From the NCBI GenBank assembly GCA_905221605.1, contig CAJNDS010000856.1, forward strand, positions 1 through 58,616: 58,616 bases of DNA, given 5' to 3'. How positions within the stretch are numbered: position 1 is the stretch's first letter; the number at the start of each line of letters is the position of its first letter. Source of the stretch: Symbiodinium natans. Lineage: Eukaryota; Sar; Dinophyceae; Suessiales; Symbiodiniaceae. The translations under genes were made by a program, and so were the position numbers. Below, in pieces: positions 23,131 to 36,232 of the stretch. Under the pieces are notes generated by a model. It did not search any database. It was not told where the DNA came from and saw only the letters and a program-made list of their open reading frames with translations.

Positions 23131-26029
23131 CAAATCGGCACAAATTGGTGGCAACAAATCGTACTTCTTCCCTTCTGTGACAATCGAGCACAAATTGGCG
23201 GCAACAAATCGTACTTCTTCCCTTCTGTGACAATCGAGCACAAATTGGTGGCAACAAATCGTACTTCTTCCCCTTCTGTGACAATCGAGCACAAATTGGT
23301 GGCAACAAATCGTACTTCTTCCCTTCTGTGACAATCGAGCACAAATTGGTGGCAACAAATCGTACTTCTTCCCTTCTGTGACAATCGAGCACAAATTGGC
23401 GGCAACAAATCGTACTTCTTCCCTTCTGCGACAATCGAGCACAAATTGGTGGCAACAAATCGTACTTCTTCCCTTCTGTGACAAGTGACCACAAATTGCT
23501 GGCAACAAATTGTACTTCTTCCCGTCTGTGACAATCGAGCACAAATTGGTGGCAACAAATCGTCCTTTCTTCCCTTCTGTGACAATCGAGCACAAATTGA
23601 TGGCAACAAATCGTACTTCTTCCCTTCTGTGACAATCGAGCACAAATTGGTGGCAACAAATCGTACTTCTTCCCTTCTGTGAAAATCGAGCACAAATTGG
23701 TGGCAACAAATCGTACTTCTTCGCCTTCTGTGACAATCGAGCACAAATTGGTAGCAACAAATCGTACTTCTTCCTTTCTGTGAAAATCGAGCACAAATTG
23801 GTGGCAACAAATCGTACTTCTTCCCTTCTGTGACAATGCGAGCACAAATTGGTGGCAACAAATCGTATTTCTTCCCTTCTGTGACAATCGAACACAAATT
23901 GGTAGCAACAAATCGTACTTCTTTCCTTCTGTGACAATCGAGCACAAATTGGTGGCAACAAATCCTACTTCTTCCCTTCTGTGACAATCCAGCACAAATT
24001 GGTGAAAACAACTCGCACTTCTTTCTCTGTGACAATCGAGCACAAATTGGTGGAAACAAATTTCTTCCCTTCTGTGACAATGGAGCATAAATTGGTGGCA
24101 ACAAATCGTACTTCTTCCCTTCTGTGACAATCGAGCACAAATTGGCGGCAACAAATCGTACTTCTCCCTTCCGTGACAATCGAGCACAAATTGGTGACAA
24201 CAAATTTCACTTCTTCCCTTCGATGACAATCGAGCACACATTGGTGGCAACACATCGTTCTTCTTACCCTCCGTGACAATCGAGCACAAATTGGTGGCAA
24301 CAAATCCTACTTCTTCCCTTCTGTGACAATCGAGCACAAATTGGTGGCAACAATTCGTCCTTCTTCCCTTCTGTGACAATCGAGCACAAATTGGTGGCAA
24401 CAAATCGTACCTCTTGCCTTCTGTGACAATCGAGCACCAATTGGTGCAACAAATCGTACTTCGTCCCCTCTGTGACAATCGAGCACAAATTGGTGGCAAC
24501 AAATCGTACTTCTTCCCTTCTGTGACAATCGAGCACAAATTGGTGCAACAAATCGTACTTCTTCCCTTCTGTGACAATCGAGCACAAATTGGTGGCAACA
24601 AATCGTACTTCTTGCCTTCTGTGACAATCGAGCACAAATTGGTGGCAACAAATCGTACTTCTTCCCTTCTGTGACAATCGAACACAAATTGGTGGCAACA
24701 AATCGTACTTCTTCCCTTCTGTGACAATCGAGCACAAATTGGCGGCAACAAATCCTACTTCTTGCCTTCTGTGACAATCGCGCACAAGTTGGTGGTAACA
24801 AATCGTACTTCTTCCCCTTCTGTGACAATCGAGCACAAATTGGCAACAAATCGTACTTCCTCCCTTCTGTGACAATTGAGCACAAATTGGTGGCAACAAA
24901 TCGTACTTCTTGCCGTCTGTGACAATCGAGCACAAATTGGTTGCAACAAATCGTACCTCTTCCCTTCTGTGACAATCGAGCACAAATTGGTGGCAACAAA
25001 ACGTACTTCTTCCCTTCTGTGACAATCGAGCACAAATTGGTTGCAACAAATCGTACTTCTTCCCTTCTGTGACAATCGAACACAAATTGGGGGCAACAAA
25101 TCGTACTTCTTCCCTTCGATGACAATCGAGCACAAATTGGCGGCAACAAGTCGTACTTCTTCCCTTCTGTGACAATCGAGCACAAATTGTTGGCAACAAA
25201 TCGTACTTCTTCCCTTCTGTGACAATCGAGCACAAATTGGTGGCAACAAATCGTACTTCTTCCCTTCTGTGACAATCGAGCACAAATTGGTGGCAACAAA
25301 TCGTATTTCTTCCCTTCTGTGACAATCGAGCACAAATTGGTGGCAATAAATCGTACTTCTTGTCTTCTGTGACAATCGAGCACAAATTGGTGGCAACAAA
25401 TCGTACTTCTTCCCTTCTGTGACAATCGAGTACAAATTGGTGGCAACAAATCGTACTTCTTGTCTTCTGTGACAATCGAGCACAAATTAGTGACAACAAA
25501 TCGTACTTCTTCCCTTCTGTGACAATCGAGCACAAATTGGTGACAACAAATCGTCCTTCTTCCCTTCTGTGACAATCGAGCACAAATTGATGGCAACAAA
25601 TCGTACTTCTTCCCGTCTGTGATAATCGAGCACAAATTGGTGACAACAAATCGTACTTCTTGCCTTCTGTGACAATCGAGCACAAATTGGTGGCAACAAA
25701 TCGTATTTCTTCCCTTCTGTGACAATCGAGCACAAATTGGTGGCAACAAATCGTACTTCATCCCTTTTGTGGCAATCGAGCACAAATCAGTGGCAACAAA
25801 TCGTACTTTTTCCCTTCTGTGACAATCGAGCACAAATTGGCTGCAACAAATCGTATTTCTTCCCTTCTGTGACAATCGAGCACAAATTGGTGGCAACAAA
25901 TCGTACTTCTTCCCGTCTGTGACAATCGAGCACAAATTGGCAACAAATCGTACTTCTTCCCTTCTGTGACAATCGAGCACAAATTGGTGGCAACAAATCG
26001 TATTTCTTCCCTTCTATGAAAATAAAGCA

Positions 26030-29000
26030 CAAATTGGTGGCAACAAATCATAGCACAAATTGGTGGCAACAAATCGTACTTCTTCCATTCTGTGACAATC
26101 GAGCACAAATTGGTGGCAACAAATCGTCTTTCTCCCCTTCTGTGACAATCGAGCACAAATTGGTGGCAACAAATCGTACTTCTTCCCTTCTGTGACAACC
26201 GAGCACAAATTGGTGGCAACAAATCGTACTTCTTCGCCTTCTGTGTGACAATCGAGCACAAATTGGTGGCAACAAATCGTACTTCTTGCCTTCTGTGACA
26301 ATCGAGCACAAATTGGTGGCAACAAATCGTACTTCTTCCATTCTGTGACAATCGAGCACAAATTGGTGGCAACAAATCGTATTTCTTCCCTTCTGTGACA
26401 AAAGAGCAAAATTTGGTGGCAACAAATCGTATTTTTCCCTACAACCGAGCACAAATTGATGACAACAAATCATACTTCTTCCCTTCTGTGACAATCGAGC
26501 ACGAATTGGTGGCAACAAATCGTATTTCTCCCCTTCTGTGACAATCGAGCACAAATTGGTGGCAACAAATCGTACTTCTTCCCTTCTGTGACAATCGAGC
26601 ACAAATTGGTGGCAACAAATCGTGCTTCTTCCCTTCTGTGACAATCGAGCACAAATTGGTGGCAACAAATCGTACTTCTTCCCTTCTGTGACAATGGAGC
26701 ACAAATTGGTGGCAACAAATCGTACTTCTTCCCTTCTGTGACAATCGAGCACAAATTGGTGGCAACAAATCGTACTTCTTCCCTTCTGTGACAATCGAGC
26801 AAAAATTGGTGGCAACAAATCGTATTTCTTCCCTTCTGTGACGAGCACAAATTGGTGGCAACAAATCGTACTTCTTGCCTTCTGCGACAATCGAGCACAC
26901 ATTGATGGCAACAAATCATACTTCTTCCCTTGTATGACAATCGAGCACAAATTGGTGGCAACAAATCGTACTTGTTGCCTTCTGTGACGAGCAAAAATTG
27001 GTGGCAACAAATCGTACTTCTTCCCTTCTGTGACAATCGAGCACAAATTGGTTGCAACAAATCGTACTTCTTCCCTTCTGTGACAATCGTGCACAAATTG
27101 GTAGCAACAAATCGTACTTCTTCCCTTCTGTGACAATGCGAGCACAAATTGGTGGCACAAATCGTACTTCTTCCCTTCTATGACAATCGAGCACGAATTG
27201 GTGGCAACAAATCGTATTTCTTCCCTTCTGTGACAATCGAGCACAAATTGATGACAACAATTCGTACTTCTTCCTTTCTGTGACGGTCGAGCACAAATTG
27301 GTGGCAACAAATCGTATTTCTTCCCTTCTGTGACAGTCGAGCACAAAATGGTGGCAACAAATCGTACTTCTTCCCTTCTGTGACAATCGAGCACAAATTG
27401 TTGGCCACAAATCGCATTGCTTCCCATCTGTGACAATGCGAGCACAAATTGGTGGCCACAAATTGTACTTCTTCCCTTCTGTGACAATCGAGCACAAATT
27501 GGCGGCAACAAATCGTATTTCTTCCCTTCTGTGACAATCGAGCACAAATTGACGACAACAAATCGTACTTCTTGCCTTCTGTGACAATCGAGCACAAATT
27601 GGTGGCAACAAATCGTACTTCTTCCCTTCTATGACAACCGAGCACAAATTGGTGGCAACAAATCGTATTTCTTCCCTTCTGTGACAATCGAGCACAAATT
27701 GGCGGCAACAAATCGTATTTCTTCCCTTCTGTGACAATCGAGCACAAATTGACGACAACAAATCGTACTTCTTGCCTTCTGTGACAATCGAGCACAAATT
27801 GGTGGCAACAAATCGTACTTCTTGCCTTCTGCGACAATCGAGCACACATTGATGGCAACAAATCATACTTCTTCCCTTCTATGACAATCGAGCACAAATT
27901 GGTGGCAACAAATCGAAATTCTTCCCTTCTGTGACAATCGAGCACAAATTGGTGGCAACAAATCGTTTTTCTTGCCTTCTGTGACAATCGAGCACAAAGT
28001 GGTGGCAACAAATCGTACTTCTTCCCTTCTATGACAATCGAACACAAATTGGTGGCAACAAATCATACTTCTTCCCTTCTGTGATAATCGAGCACCAACT
28101 GGTGGCAACAAATCGTACTTCTTCCTTTCTGTGACAATCGAGCACAAATTTGTGGCAACCTATCGTACTTCTTCCCTTCTGTGACAATCGAGCACAAATT
28201 GGTGGCAACAAATCGTATTTCTTCCCTTCTGTGACAATCGAGCACAAATTGGTGGCAACAAATCGTACTTCTTCCCTCTGTGACAAACGAGCACAAATTG
28301 GCGAACAATTCGCACTTCTTCCCTTCTGTGACAATCGAGCCCAAATTGGCGGCATCAAATCGTATTTCTTCCCTTCCGCCCTTCTGTAACAATCGATCAC
28401 AAATTGGTGGCAACAAATCGTACTTCTTCCCTTGTGTGACAATCGAGCACAAATTGGTGGCAAGAAAAAACGTACTTCTGTGACAAAGGAGCACAAATTG
28501 GTGGCAACAAATCGTACTTCTTCCCTTCTGTGAAAATCGAGCACAAATTAGTGGCAACAAATCGTACTTCTTCCCTTCTGTGACAATGTAGCACAAATTG
28601 GTGACAACAAATCACACTTCTTTCTCTGTGACAATCGAACACAAATTGGTGGCAACAAGTTTCTTCCCTTCTGTGACAATCGAGCACAAATTGGTGGCAA
28701 CAAATCGTACTTCTTCCCTTCTGTGACAATCGAGCACAAATTGGTGGCAACAAATCGTACTTCTTCCCTTCTGTGACAACCGAGCACAAATTGGTAACAG
28801 CAAGTCGTACGTCTTCCCCTCTGTGACACTCGTGGCAACAAATCGTCCCTTCTGTGATAATCGAGCTCAAATTGGTGGTAACAAATCGTACTTCTTCCCT
28901 TCTGTGACAATCGAGCACCAATTGGTGCCAACAAATCATACTTCTTCCCTTCTGTGACAATCCAGCACAAATTGGTGGCAAAAAATCGTATTTCTTCCCT

Positions 29001-32000
29001 TCTATGACAAGCGAGTACAATTTGGGGGGCAACAAATCGTATTTCTTCCCTTCAGTGACAATCGAGCACAAACTGATGACAACAAATCATACATCTTCCC
29101 TTCTGTGACAATCGAGCACAAATTGGTGGCAACAAATCGTACTTCTTCCCTTCTGTGACAATCGAGCACAAATTGGTGGCAACAAATCGTACTTCTTCCC
29201 TTCCGCCCTTCTGTAACCATCGAGCACAAATTGGTGGCAACAAATCGTACTTCTTTCCTTCTGTGACAATCGAGCACAAATTGGTGGCAACAAATCGTAA
29301 TTCTCCCCTTCTGTGACAATCGAGCACAAATTGGTGGCAACAAATCGTACTTCTTCCCTTCAGTGACAATCGAGCACAAATTGGTGGCAACAAATCGTAC
29401 TTTTTCCCTTCTGTGACAATCGTGCACAAATTGGTAGCAACAAATCGTACTTCTTCCCTTCTGTGACAATCGAGCACAAATTGGTGGCAACAAATCGTAC
29501 TTCTTCCCGTCTGTGACAATCGAGCACAAATTGGTGGCAACAAATCGTGCTTCTTCCCTTCTGTGACAATCGAGCACAAATTGGTGGCAACAAATCGTAT
29601 TTCTTCCCTTCTATGAAAATCGAGCACAAATTGGTGGCAACAAATCATAGCACAAATTGGTGGCAACAAATCATACTTCTTCCATTCTGTGACAATCGAG
29701 CACAAATTGGTGGCAACAAATCGTCTTTCTCCCCTTCTGTGACAATCGAGCACAAATTGGTGGCAACAAATCGTACTTCTTCCCTTCTGTGACAACCGAG
29801 CACAAATTGGTGGCAACAAATCGTACTTCTTCGCCTTCTGTGACAATCGAGCACAAATTGGTGGCAACAAATCGTATTTCTTCCCTTCTGTGACAATCGA
29901 GCACAAATTGGTGGCAACAAATCGTACTTCTTCCATTCTGTGACAATCGAGCACAAATTGGTGGCAACAAATCGTATTTCTTCCTTTCTGTGACAAAAGA
30001 GCAAAATTTGGTGGCAACAAATCGTATTTTTTTCCCTTCTATGACAACCGAGCACAAATTGATGACAACAAATCATACTTCTTCCCTTCTGTGACAATCG
30101 AGCACAAATTGGTGGCAACAAATCGTCTTTCTCCCCTTCTGTGACAATCGAGCACAAATTGGTGGCAACAAATCGTACTTCTTCCCTTCTGTGACAATCG
30201 AGCACAAATTGGTGGCAACAAATCCTACTTCTTCCCTTCTGTGACAATGGAGCACAAATTGGTGGCAACAAATCGTACTTCTTCCCTTCTGTGACAATCG
30301 AGCACAAATTGGTGGCAACAAATCGTACTTCTTCCCTTCTGTGACAATCGAGCAAAAATTGGTGGCAACAAATCGTATTTCTTCCCTTCTGTGACGAGCA
30401 CAAATTGGTGGCAACAAATCGTACTTCTTGCCTTCTGCGACAATCGAGCACACATTGATGGCAACAAATCATACTTCTTCCCTTGTATGACAATCGAGCA
30501 CAAATTGGCAACAAATCGTACTTGTTGCCTTCTGTGACGAGCACAAATTGGTGGCAACAAATCGTACTTCTTCCCTTCTGTGACAATCGAGCACAAATTG
30601 GTGGCAACAAATCGTACTTCTTCCCTTCTGTGACAATCGTGCACAAATTGGTAGCAACAAATCGCACTTCTTCCCTTCTGTGACAATGCGAGCACAAATT
30701 GGTGGCACAAATCGTACTTCTTCCCTTCTATGACAATCGAGCACAAATTGATGGCAACAAATCGTACTTCTTCCCTTCTGTGACAATCGAGCACAAATTG
30801 ATGACAACAATTCGTACTTCTTCCTTTCTGTGACGGTCGAGCACAAATTGGTGGCAACAAATCGTATTTCTTCCCTTCTGTGACAGTCGAGCACAAATTG
30901 GTGGCAACAAATCGTACTTCTTCCCTTCTGTGACAATCGAGCACAAATTGGTGGCCACAAATCGAATTGCTTCCCATCTGTGACAATGCGAGCACAAATT
31001 GGTGGCCACAAATCGTACTTCTTCCCTTCTGTGACAATCGAGCACAAATTGGTGGCAACAAATCGTATTTCTTCCCTTCTGTGACAATCGAGCACAAATT
31101 GGTGCCAATAACTCGTATTTCTCCCAATCGAGCACAAATTGGTGGCAACAAATCGTACTTCTTCCCTTCTGTGACAATCGAGCACAAATTGGTGGCAACA
31201 AATCGTACTTCTTCCCTTCTGTGACAATCGAGCACAAAGTGGTGGCAACAAATCGTACTACTTCCCTTCTGTGACGAGCACATTGGCGGTATCAAATCGT
31301 ACTTCTTCCCTTCTGTGACAATCGAGCACAAATTGGTGGCAACAAATCGTACTTCTTGCCTTCTGCGGCAATCGAGCACACATTGATGGCAACAAATCAT
31401 ACTTCTTCCCTTCTATGACAATCGAGCACAATTTGGTGGCAACAAATCGAAATTCTTCCCTTCTGTGACAATCGAGCACAAATTGGTGGCAACAAATCGT
31501 TTTTCTTCCCTTCTGTGACAATCGAGCACAAAGTGGTGGCAACAAATCGTACTTCTTCCCTTCTATGACAATCGAACACAAATTGGTGGCAACAAATCAT
31601 ACTTCTTCCCTTCTGTGATCATCGAGCACCAACTGGTGGCAACAAATCGTACTTCTTCCTTTCTGTGACAATCGAGCACAAATTGGTGGCAACCTATCGT
31701 ACATCTTCCCTTCTGTGACAATCGAGCACAAATTGGTGGCAACAAATCGTATTTCTTCCCTTCTGTGACAATCGAGCACAAATTGGTGGCAACAAATCGT
31801 ACTTCTTCCCTCTGTGACAATCGAGCACAAATTGGCGAACAATTCGCACTTCTTCCCTTCTGTGACAATCGAGCCCAAATTGGCAGCATCAAATCGTATT
31901 TCTCCCCTTCCGCCCTTCTGTAACAATCGATCACAAATTGGTGGCAACAAATCGTACTTCTTCCCTTCTGTGACAATCGAGCACAAATTGAAGACAACAA

Positions 32001-33070
32001 ATCGTACTTCTTCCCTTCTGTGACAATGGAGCACAAATTGGTGGCAACAAATCGTACTTCTTCCCTTCTGTGAAAATCGAGCACAAATTAGTGGCAACAA
32101 ATCGTACTTCTTCCCTTCTGTGACAATGTAGCACAAATTGGTGACAACAAATCGCACTTCTTTCTCTGTGACAATCGAGCACAAATTGGTGGCAACAAGT
32201 TTCTTCCCTTCTGTGACAATCGAGCACAAATTGGTGGCAACAAATCGTACTTCTTCCCTTCTGTGACAATCGAGCACAAATTGGTGGCAACAAATCGTAC
32301 TTCTTCCCTTCTGTGACAACCGAGCACAAATTGGTAACAGCAAGTCGTACGTCTTCCCTTCTGTGACACTCGTGGCAACAAATCCTCCCTTGTGTGATAA
32401 TCGAGCTCAAATTGGTGGTAACAAATCGTACTTCTTCCCTTCTGTGACAATCGAGCACCAATTGGTGGCAACAAATCATACTTCTTCCCTTCTGTGACAA
32501 TCCAGCACAAATTGGTGGCAAAAAATCGTATTTCTTCCCTTCTATGACATGCGAGTACAATTTGGGGGGCAACAAATCGTATTTCTTCCCTTCTGTGACA
32601 ATCGAGCACAAATTGATGACAACAAATCATACATCTTCCCTTCTGTGACAATCGAGCACAAATTGGTGGCAACAAATCGTACTTCTTGCCTTCTATGACA
32701 ATCGAGCACAAATTGGTGGCAACAAATCGTACTTCTTCCCTTCCGCGTAACCATCGAGCACAAATTGAAGACAACAAATCGTACTTCTTCCCTTCTATGA
32801 CAATCGAGCACAAATTGGTGACAACAAATCGTACTTCTTACCTTCTATGACAATCGAACACAAATTGGTGGCAACAACTCGTGTTTTTTGCCTTCTGTGA
32901 CAATCGAGCACAAATTGGTGGCAACAAATGGTACTTCTTCGCCTTCTGTGACAATCGAGCACAAATTGGTGGCAACAAATCGTACTTCTTCCCTTCTGTG
33001 ACAATCGGGCACAAATTGGTGGCAACACATCGTACTTCTTCCCTTCTGTGACAATCGAGCACAAATTGGT
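26030..33070 (+). repeat. Second higher-order repeat in S50, two copies of ~3.55 kb
   Basis: Markers recur with an offset of about 3.54-3.60 kb: AACAAATCATAGCACAAATT near 26040 and 29640, GTGACAAAAGAGCAAAATTT near 26396 and 29991, and GTGACACTCGTGGCAAC near 28824 and 32364. Boundaries are approximate. Confidence 0.8.
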
Positions 33071-33096
33071 GGCAACAAATCGTATTCCCTTCTGTA

Positions 33097-36000
33097 AAAG
33101 TCCAGGCCATTCTCTCACTTCTTGGGCCCATCTTGGGGGCGTGGCACAATCCAAGCCATTCTCATCACTTCTTGGCCGCTCTTGGGGGGCTGGGCAAAAC
33201 ACGTCCAGGCCTCTCTCACTCACTTCTTGGGCCCGATCTTGGAGGGCTCGGGGCAAACAGTCCAGGCCATTCTCTCACTTCTTGGGCCCATCTTGGGGGG
33301 TGGGGCAAACAGTCCAGGCCATTCTCTCATCTTGGGCCCATCTTGGAGGGCGGGGCAAACAAGTCCAGGCCATTCTCTCACTTCTTGGGCCCATCTTGGG
33401 GGGTGGGGCAAACAAGTCCAGGCCATTCTCTCACTTCTTGGGCCCATCTTGGGGGGCGGGGCAAACAAGTCCAGGCCATTCTCTCACTTCTTGGGCCCAT
33501 CTTGGGCGGGGCAAACAAGTCCAGGCCATTCTCTCACTTATTGGGCCCATCTTGGGGGGCGGGCAAACAAGTCCAGGCCATTCTCTCACTTCTTGGCCCA
33601 TCTTGGGGGCGGGGCAAACAAGTCCAGGCTTCTCTCATCACTTCTTGGCCCATCTTGGTGGCGGGTGCAAACAGGTCCAGACCTTGGGGGGCGGGGCACA
33701 CAAGACCAGGCCATCTTTTCACTTCTTGGCCCATCTTGGGGGGCGGGGCAAAATCCAGGCCATTCTCCTGCACGCCACATTTTTTTTTTTTTTTTTTTGG
33801 GCCCAGCTTGGGGGGCGGGGCAAACGATCCAGGCCATTCTCCTCACTTCTTGGGCCCATTGGGTTGGCGTGGCAAAACAAGGCCAGGCCATTCTCTCACT
33901 TCTTGGGCCCATCTTGGGGGGCGGGGCAAACAAGTCCAGGCCATTCTCTCACTTCTTGGGCCCATCTTGGGGGGCGGCGGCAAACAAGTCCAGGCCATTC
34001 TCTCACTTCTTGGGCCCATCTTGGGGGACGGGGCAAACAAGTCCAGGCCATTCCCTCACTTCTTGGGCCCATCTTGGGGGCGGGGCAAACAAGTCCAGGC
34101 CATTCTCTCACTTCTTGGGCCCATCTTGGGGGGTGGGGCAAGCAAGTGGCAAACAAGTCCAGGCCATTCTCTCACTTCTTGGGCCCAACTTGGGGGGCGG
34201 GGCAAACAAGTCCAGGCCATTCTCTCACTTCTTGGGCCCATCTTTCACTTCTTGGGCCCATCTTGGGGGGCGGGGCAAACAAGTCCAGGCCATTCTCTCA
34301 CTTCTTGGGCCCATCTTGGGGGGCGGGGCAAACAAGTGGCAAACAAGTCCAGGCCATTCTCTCACTTCTTGGGGCCATCTTGGGGGGGCGGGGCAAACAA
34401 GTCCAGGCCATTCTCTCACTTCTTGGACCCATCTTAGGGGGCGGGGCAAACAAGTCCAGGCCATTCTCTCACTTCTTGGGCCATCTTGGGGAGCGGGGCA
34501 AACAAGTCCAGGCCATTCTCTCACTTCTTGGGCCCATCTTGGGGGGGGGCGGGGCGGCCATTCTTCACTTCTTGGATCCATCTTGAGGGGCGGGGCAAAC
34601 ATTCTCTCACTTCTTGGGCCCATCTTGGGGGGCGGGGCAAACAAGTCCAGGACATTCTCTCACTTTTTGGGCCCATCTTGGGGGGCGGGGCAAACAAGTC
34701 CAGGCCATTCTCTCACTTCTTGGGCCCATCTTGAGGGGCGGGGCAAACAAGTCCAGGCCATTCTCTCTCACTTCTTGACCCATATTGGGGGGCGGGGCAA
34801 ACAAGTCCAGGCCATTCTCTCACTTCTTGGGCCCATCTTGGGGGGCGGGGCAAACAAGTCCAGGCCATTCTATTCTTGGGCCCATCTTGGGGGGCCGGGG
34901 CAAACAGATCCAGGCCATTCTCGCACTTCTTGGGCCCATCTTGGGGGGCGGGGCAAACAAGTCCAGGCCATTCTCTCACTTCTTGGGCCCATCTTGCAGG
35001 GCGGGGCAAACAAGTCCAGGCCATTCTCTCACTTCTTGGGCCCATCTTGGAGGGGGGGCGGGCAAAACAAGCCAAGGGGCCATTCTCTCACTTCTGGGCC
35101 CAAGCTTGGGGGGCGGGGGGGCCAAAAAGTCCAGGCCATTCTCGCACTTCTTGGGCCAATCTTGGGGGGCGGGCAAACAAGTCCAGGCCATTCTATTCTT
35201 GGGCCCATCTTGGGGGGCGGGGCAAACAGATCCAGGCCATTCTCGCACTTCTTGGGCCCATCTTGGAGGGCGGGGCAAACAAGTCCAGGCCATTCTCTCA
35301 CTTCTTGGGCCCGTCTTGCAGGGCTGGGCAAACAAGTCCAGGCCATTCTCTCACTTCTTGGGCCCATCTTGGGGGGGCGGGGCAAACAAGTCCAGCCCAT
35401 TCTCTCACTTCTTGGGCCCATCTTGGGGGGCGGGGGCAAACAAGTCCAGGCCATTCTCTCACTTCTTGGGCCCATCTTGGGGGGCGGGGGCAAACAAGTC
35501 CAGGCCATTCTCTCACTTCTTGGGTCTTGGGGGGGCGGGGCAAACAAGTCCAGGCCATTCTCTCACTTCTTGGGCCCATCTTGGGGGGCGGGGCAAACAA
35601 GTCCAGGCCATTCTCTCACTTCTTCGGCCCATCTTGGGGGGCGGGGCAAACAAGTCCAGGCCATTCTCTCACTTCTTGGGCCCATCTTGGGGGGCAGGGC
35701 AAACAAGTCCAGGCCATGCTCTCACTTCTTGGGCCCATCTTGGGGGGCGGGGCAAAGCCCATCTCGGGGGGAGGGGCAAACAAGTCCAGGCCATTCTCTC
35801 ACTTCTTGGGCCCATCTTGGGGGGCGGGGCAAACAAGTCCAGGCCATTCTCTCACTTCTTGGGCCCATCTTGGGGGGCGTGGCAAACAAGTCCAGGCCAT
35901 TCTCTCACTTCTTGGGCCCATCTTGCAGGGCGGGGCAAACAAGTCCAGGCCATTCTCTCACTTCTTGAGCCCATCTTGGGGGGCGGGGCAAACAAGTCCA

Positions 36001-36232
36001 GGCAATTCTCTCACTTCTTGGGCCCATCTGGGGGGGGGCGGGGCAAACAAGTCCTCTTGGGGGGCGGGGCAAACAAGTCCTCTTGGGGGGGCGGGGCAAA
36101 CAAGTCCAGGCCATTCTCGCACTTCTTGGGCCCATCTTCGGGGGCGGGGCAAACAAGTCCAGGCCATTCTCTCACTTCTTGGGCCCATCTTGGGTGGTGG
36201 GGTAAACAAGTCCAGGCCATTCTCTCACTTCT
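33097..36232 (+). repeat. S53: GC-rich 53-bp satellite, block 1
   Basis: The unit is 53 bp; a consensus copy is 43471-43523, with landmarks CATTCTCTCACTTCTTGGG, CCCATCTTGGGGGGCGGGG and CAAACAAGTCCAGGC. About 59 units by length, many with short deletions or duplications, and G-run length varies from 4 to 9. Each unit carries the 8-bp palindrome TGGGCCCA. The plus-strand unit is stop-free in all three frames, giving long glycine/proline/serine-rich pseudo-ORFs (for example 33122-35968). The first ~700 bp are the most diverged. Confidence 0.97.
33780..33798 (+). repeat. T19 homopolymer inside S53
   Basis: A run of 19 T replaces the CTTCTT core of one S53 unit after CTGCACGCCACA. It may be slippage in the unit or the remains of a small poly(A) insertion; no other inserted sequence is visible. 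Confidence 0.9.

Larger units (their letters stand above)
12900..25250 (+). repeat. Higher-order repeat in S50, three copies of ~4.2-4.4 kb
   Basis: Rare unit variants recur in the same order three times. GACATTCGAACACAAATTGG lies near 13103, 17480 and 21668. CCAATAACTCGTATTTCTCC lies near 13970, 18240 and 22428. TTGGTGAAAACAACTCGCAC lies near 15510, 19682 and 24000. CGCACAAGTTGGTGGTAAC lies near 16292, 20486 and 24782. Spacings are 4.17-4.38 kb. Copy boundaries are approximate. Confidence 0.85.
9267..33096 (+). repeat. S50: major 50-bp satellite array, block 1
   Basis: The unit is 50 bp; a consensus copy is 9476-9525, with landmarks AACAAATCGTACTTCTTCCC, TGTGACAATCGAGCAC and TTGGTGGC. Length divided by period gives roughly 475 units. 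Most units differ by one to four substitutions, and recurring variants (TTGGTGACAAC, CACACATTGG, GTGACGAGCAC) mark higher-order organisation. The reverse complement of the unit has no stop in any of the three frames, so frames of up to 1251 codons appear on the minus strand. They translate as a 50-residue cycle containing DCHRREEVRFVATN and are not credible genes. The first units (9267-10050) carry many single-base indels. Confidence 0.97.

Noticed and set aside
9267-33096. CRISPR-like array of regular repeats
   Set aside because: The whole 50-bp unit repeats with no unique spacers, and the host is eukaryotic.
33122-35968. Plus-strand frame of 948 codons and similar Gly/Pro/Ser-rich frames in S53
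   Set aside because: Same artefact in the 53-bp satellite; indels between units move the frame without penalty.
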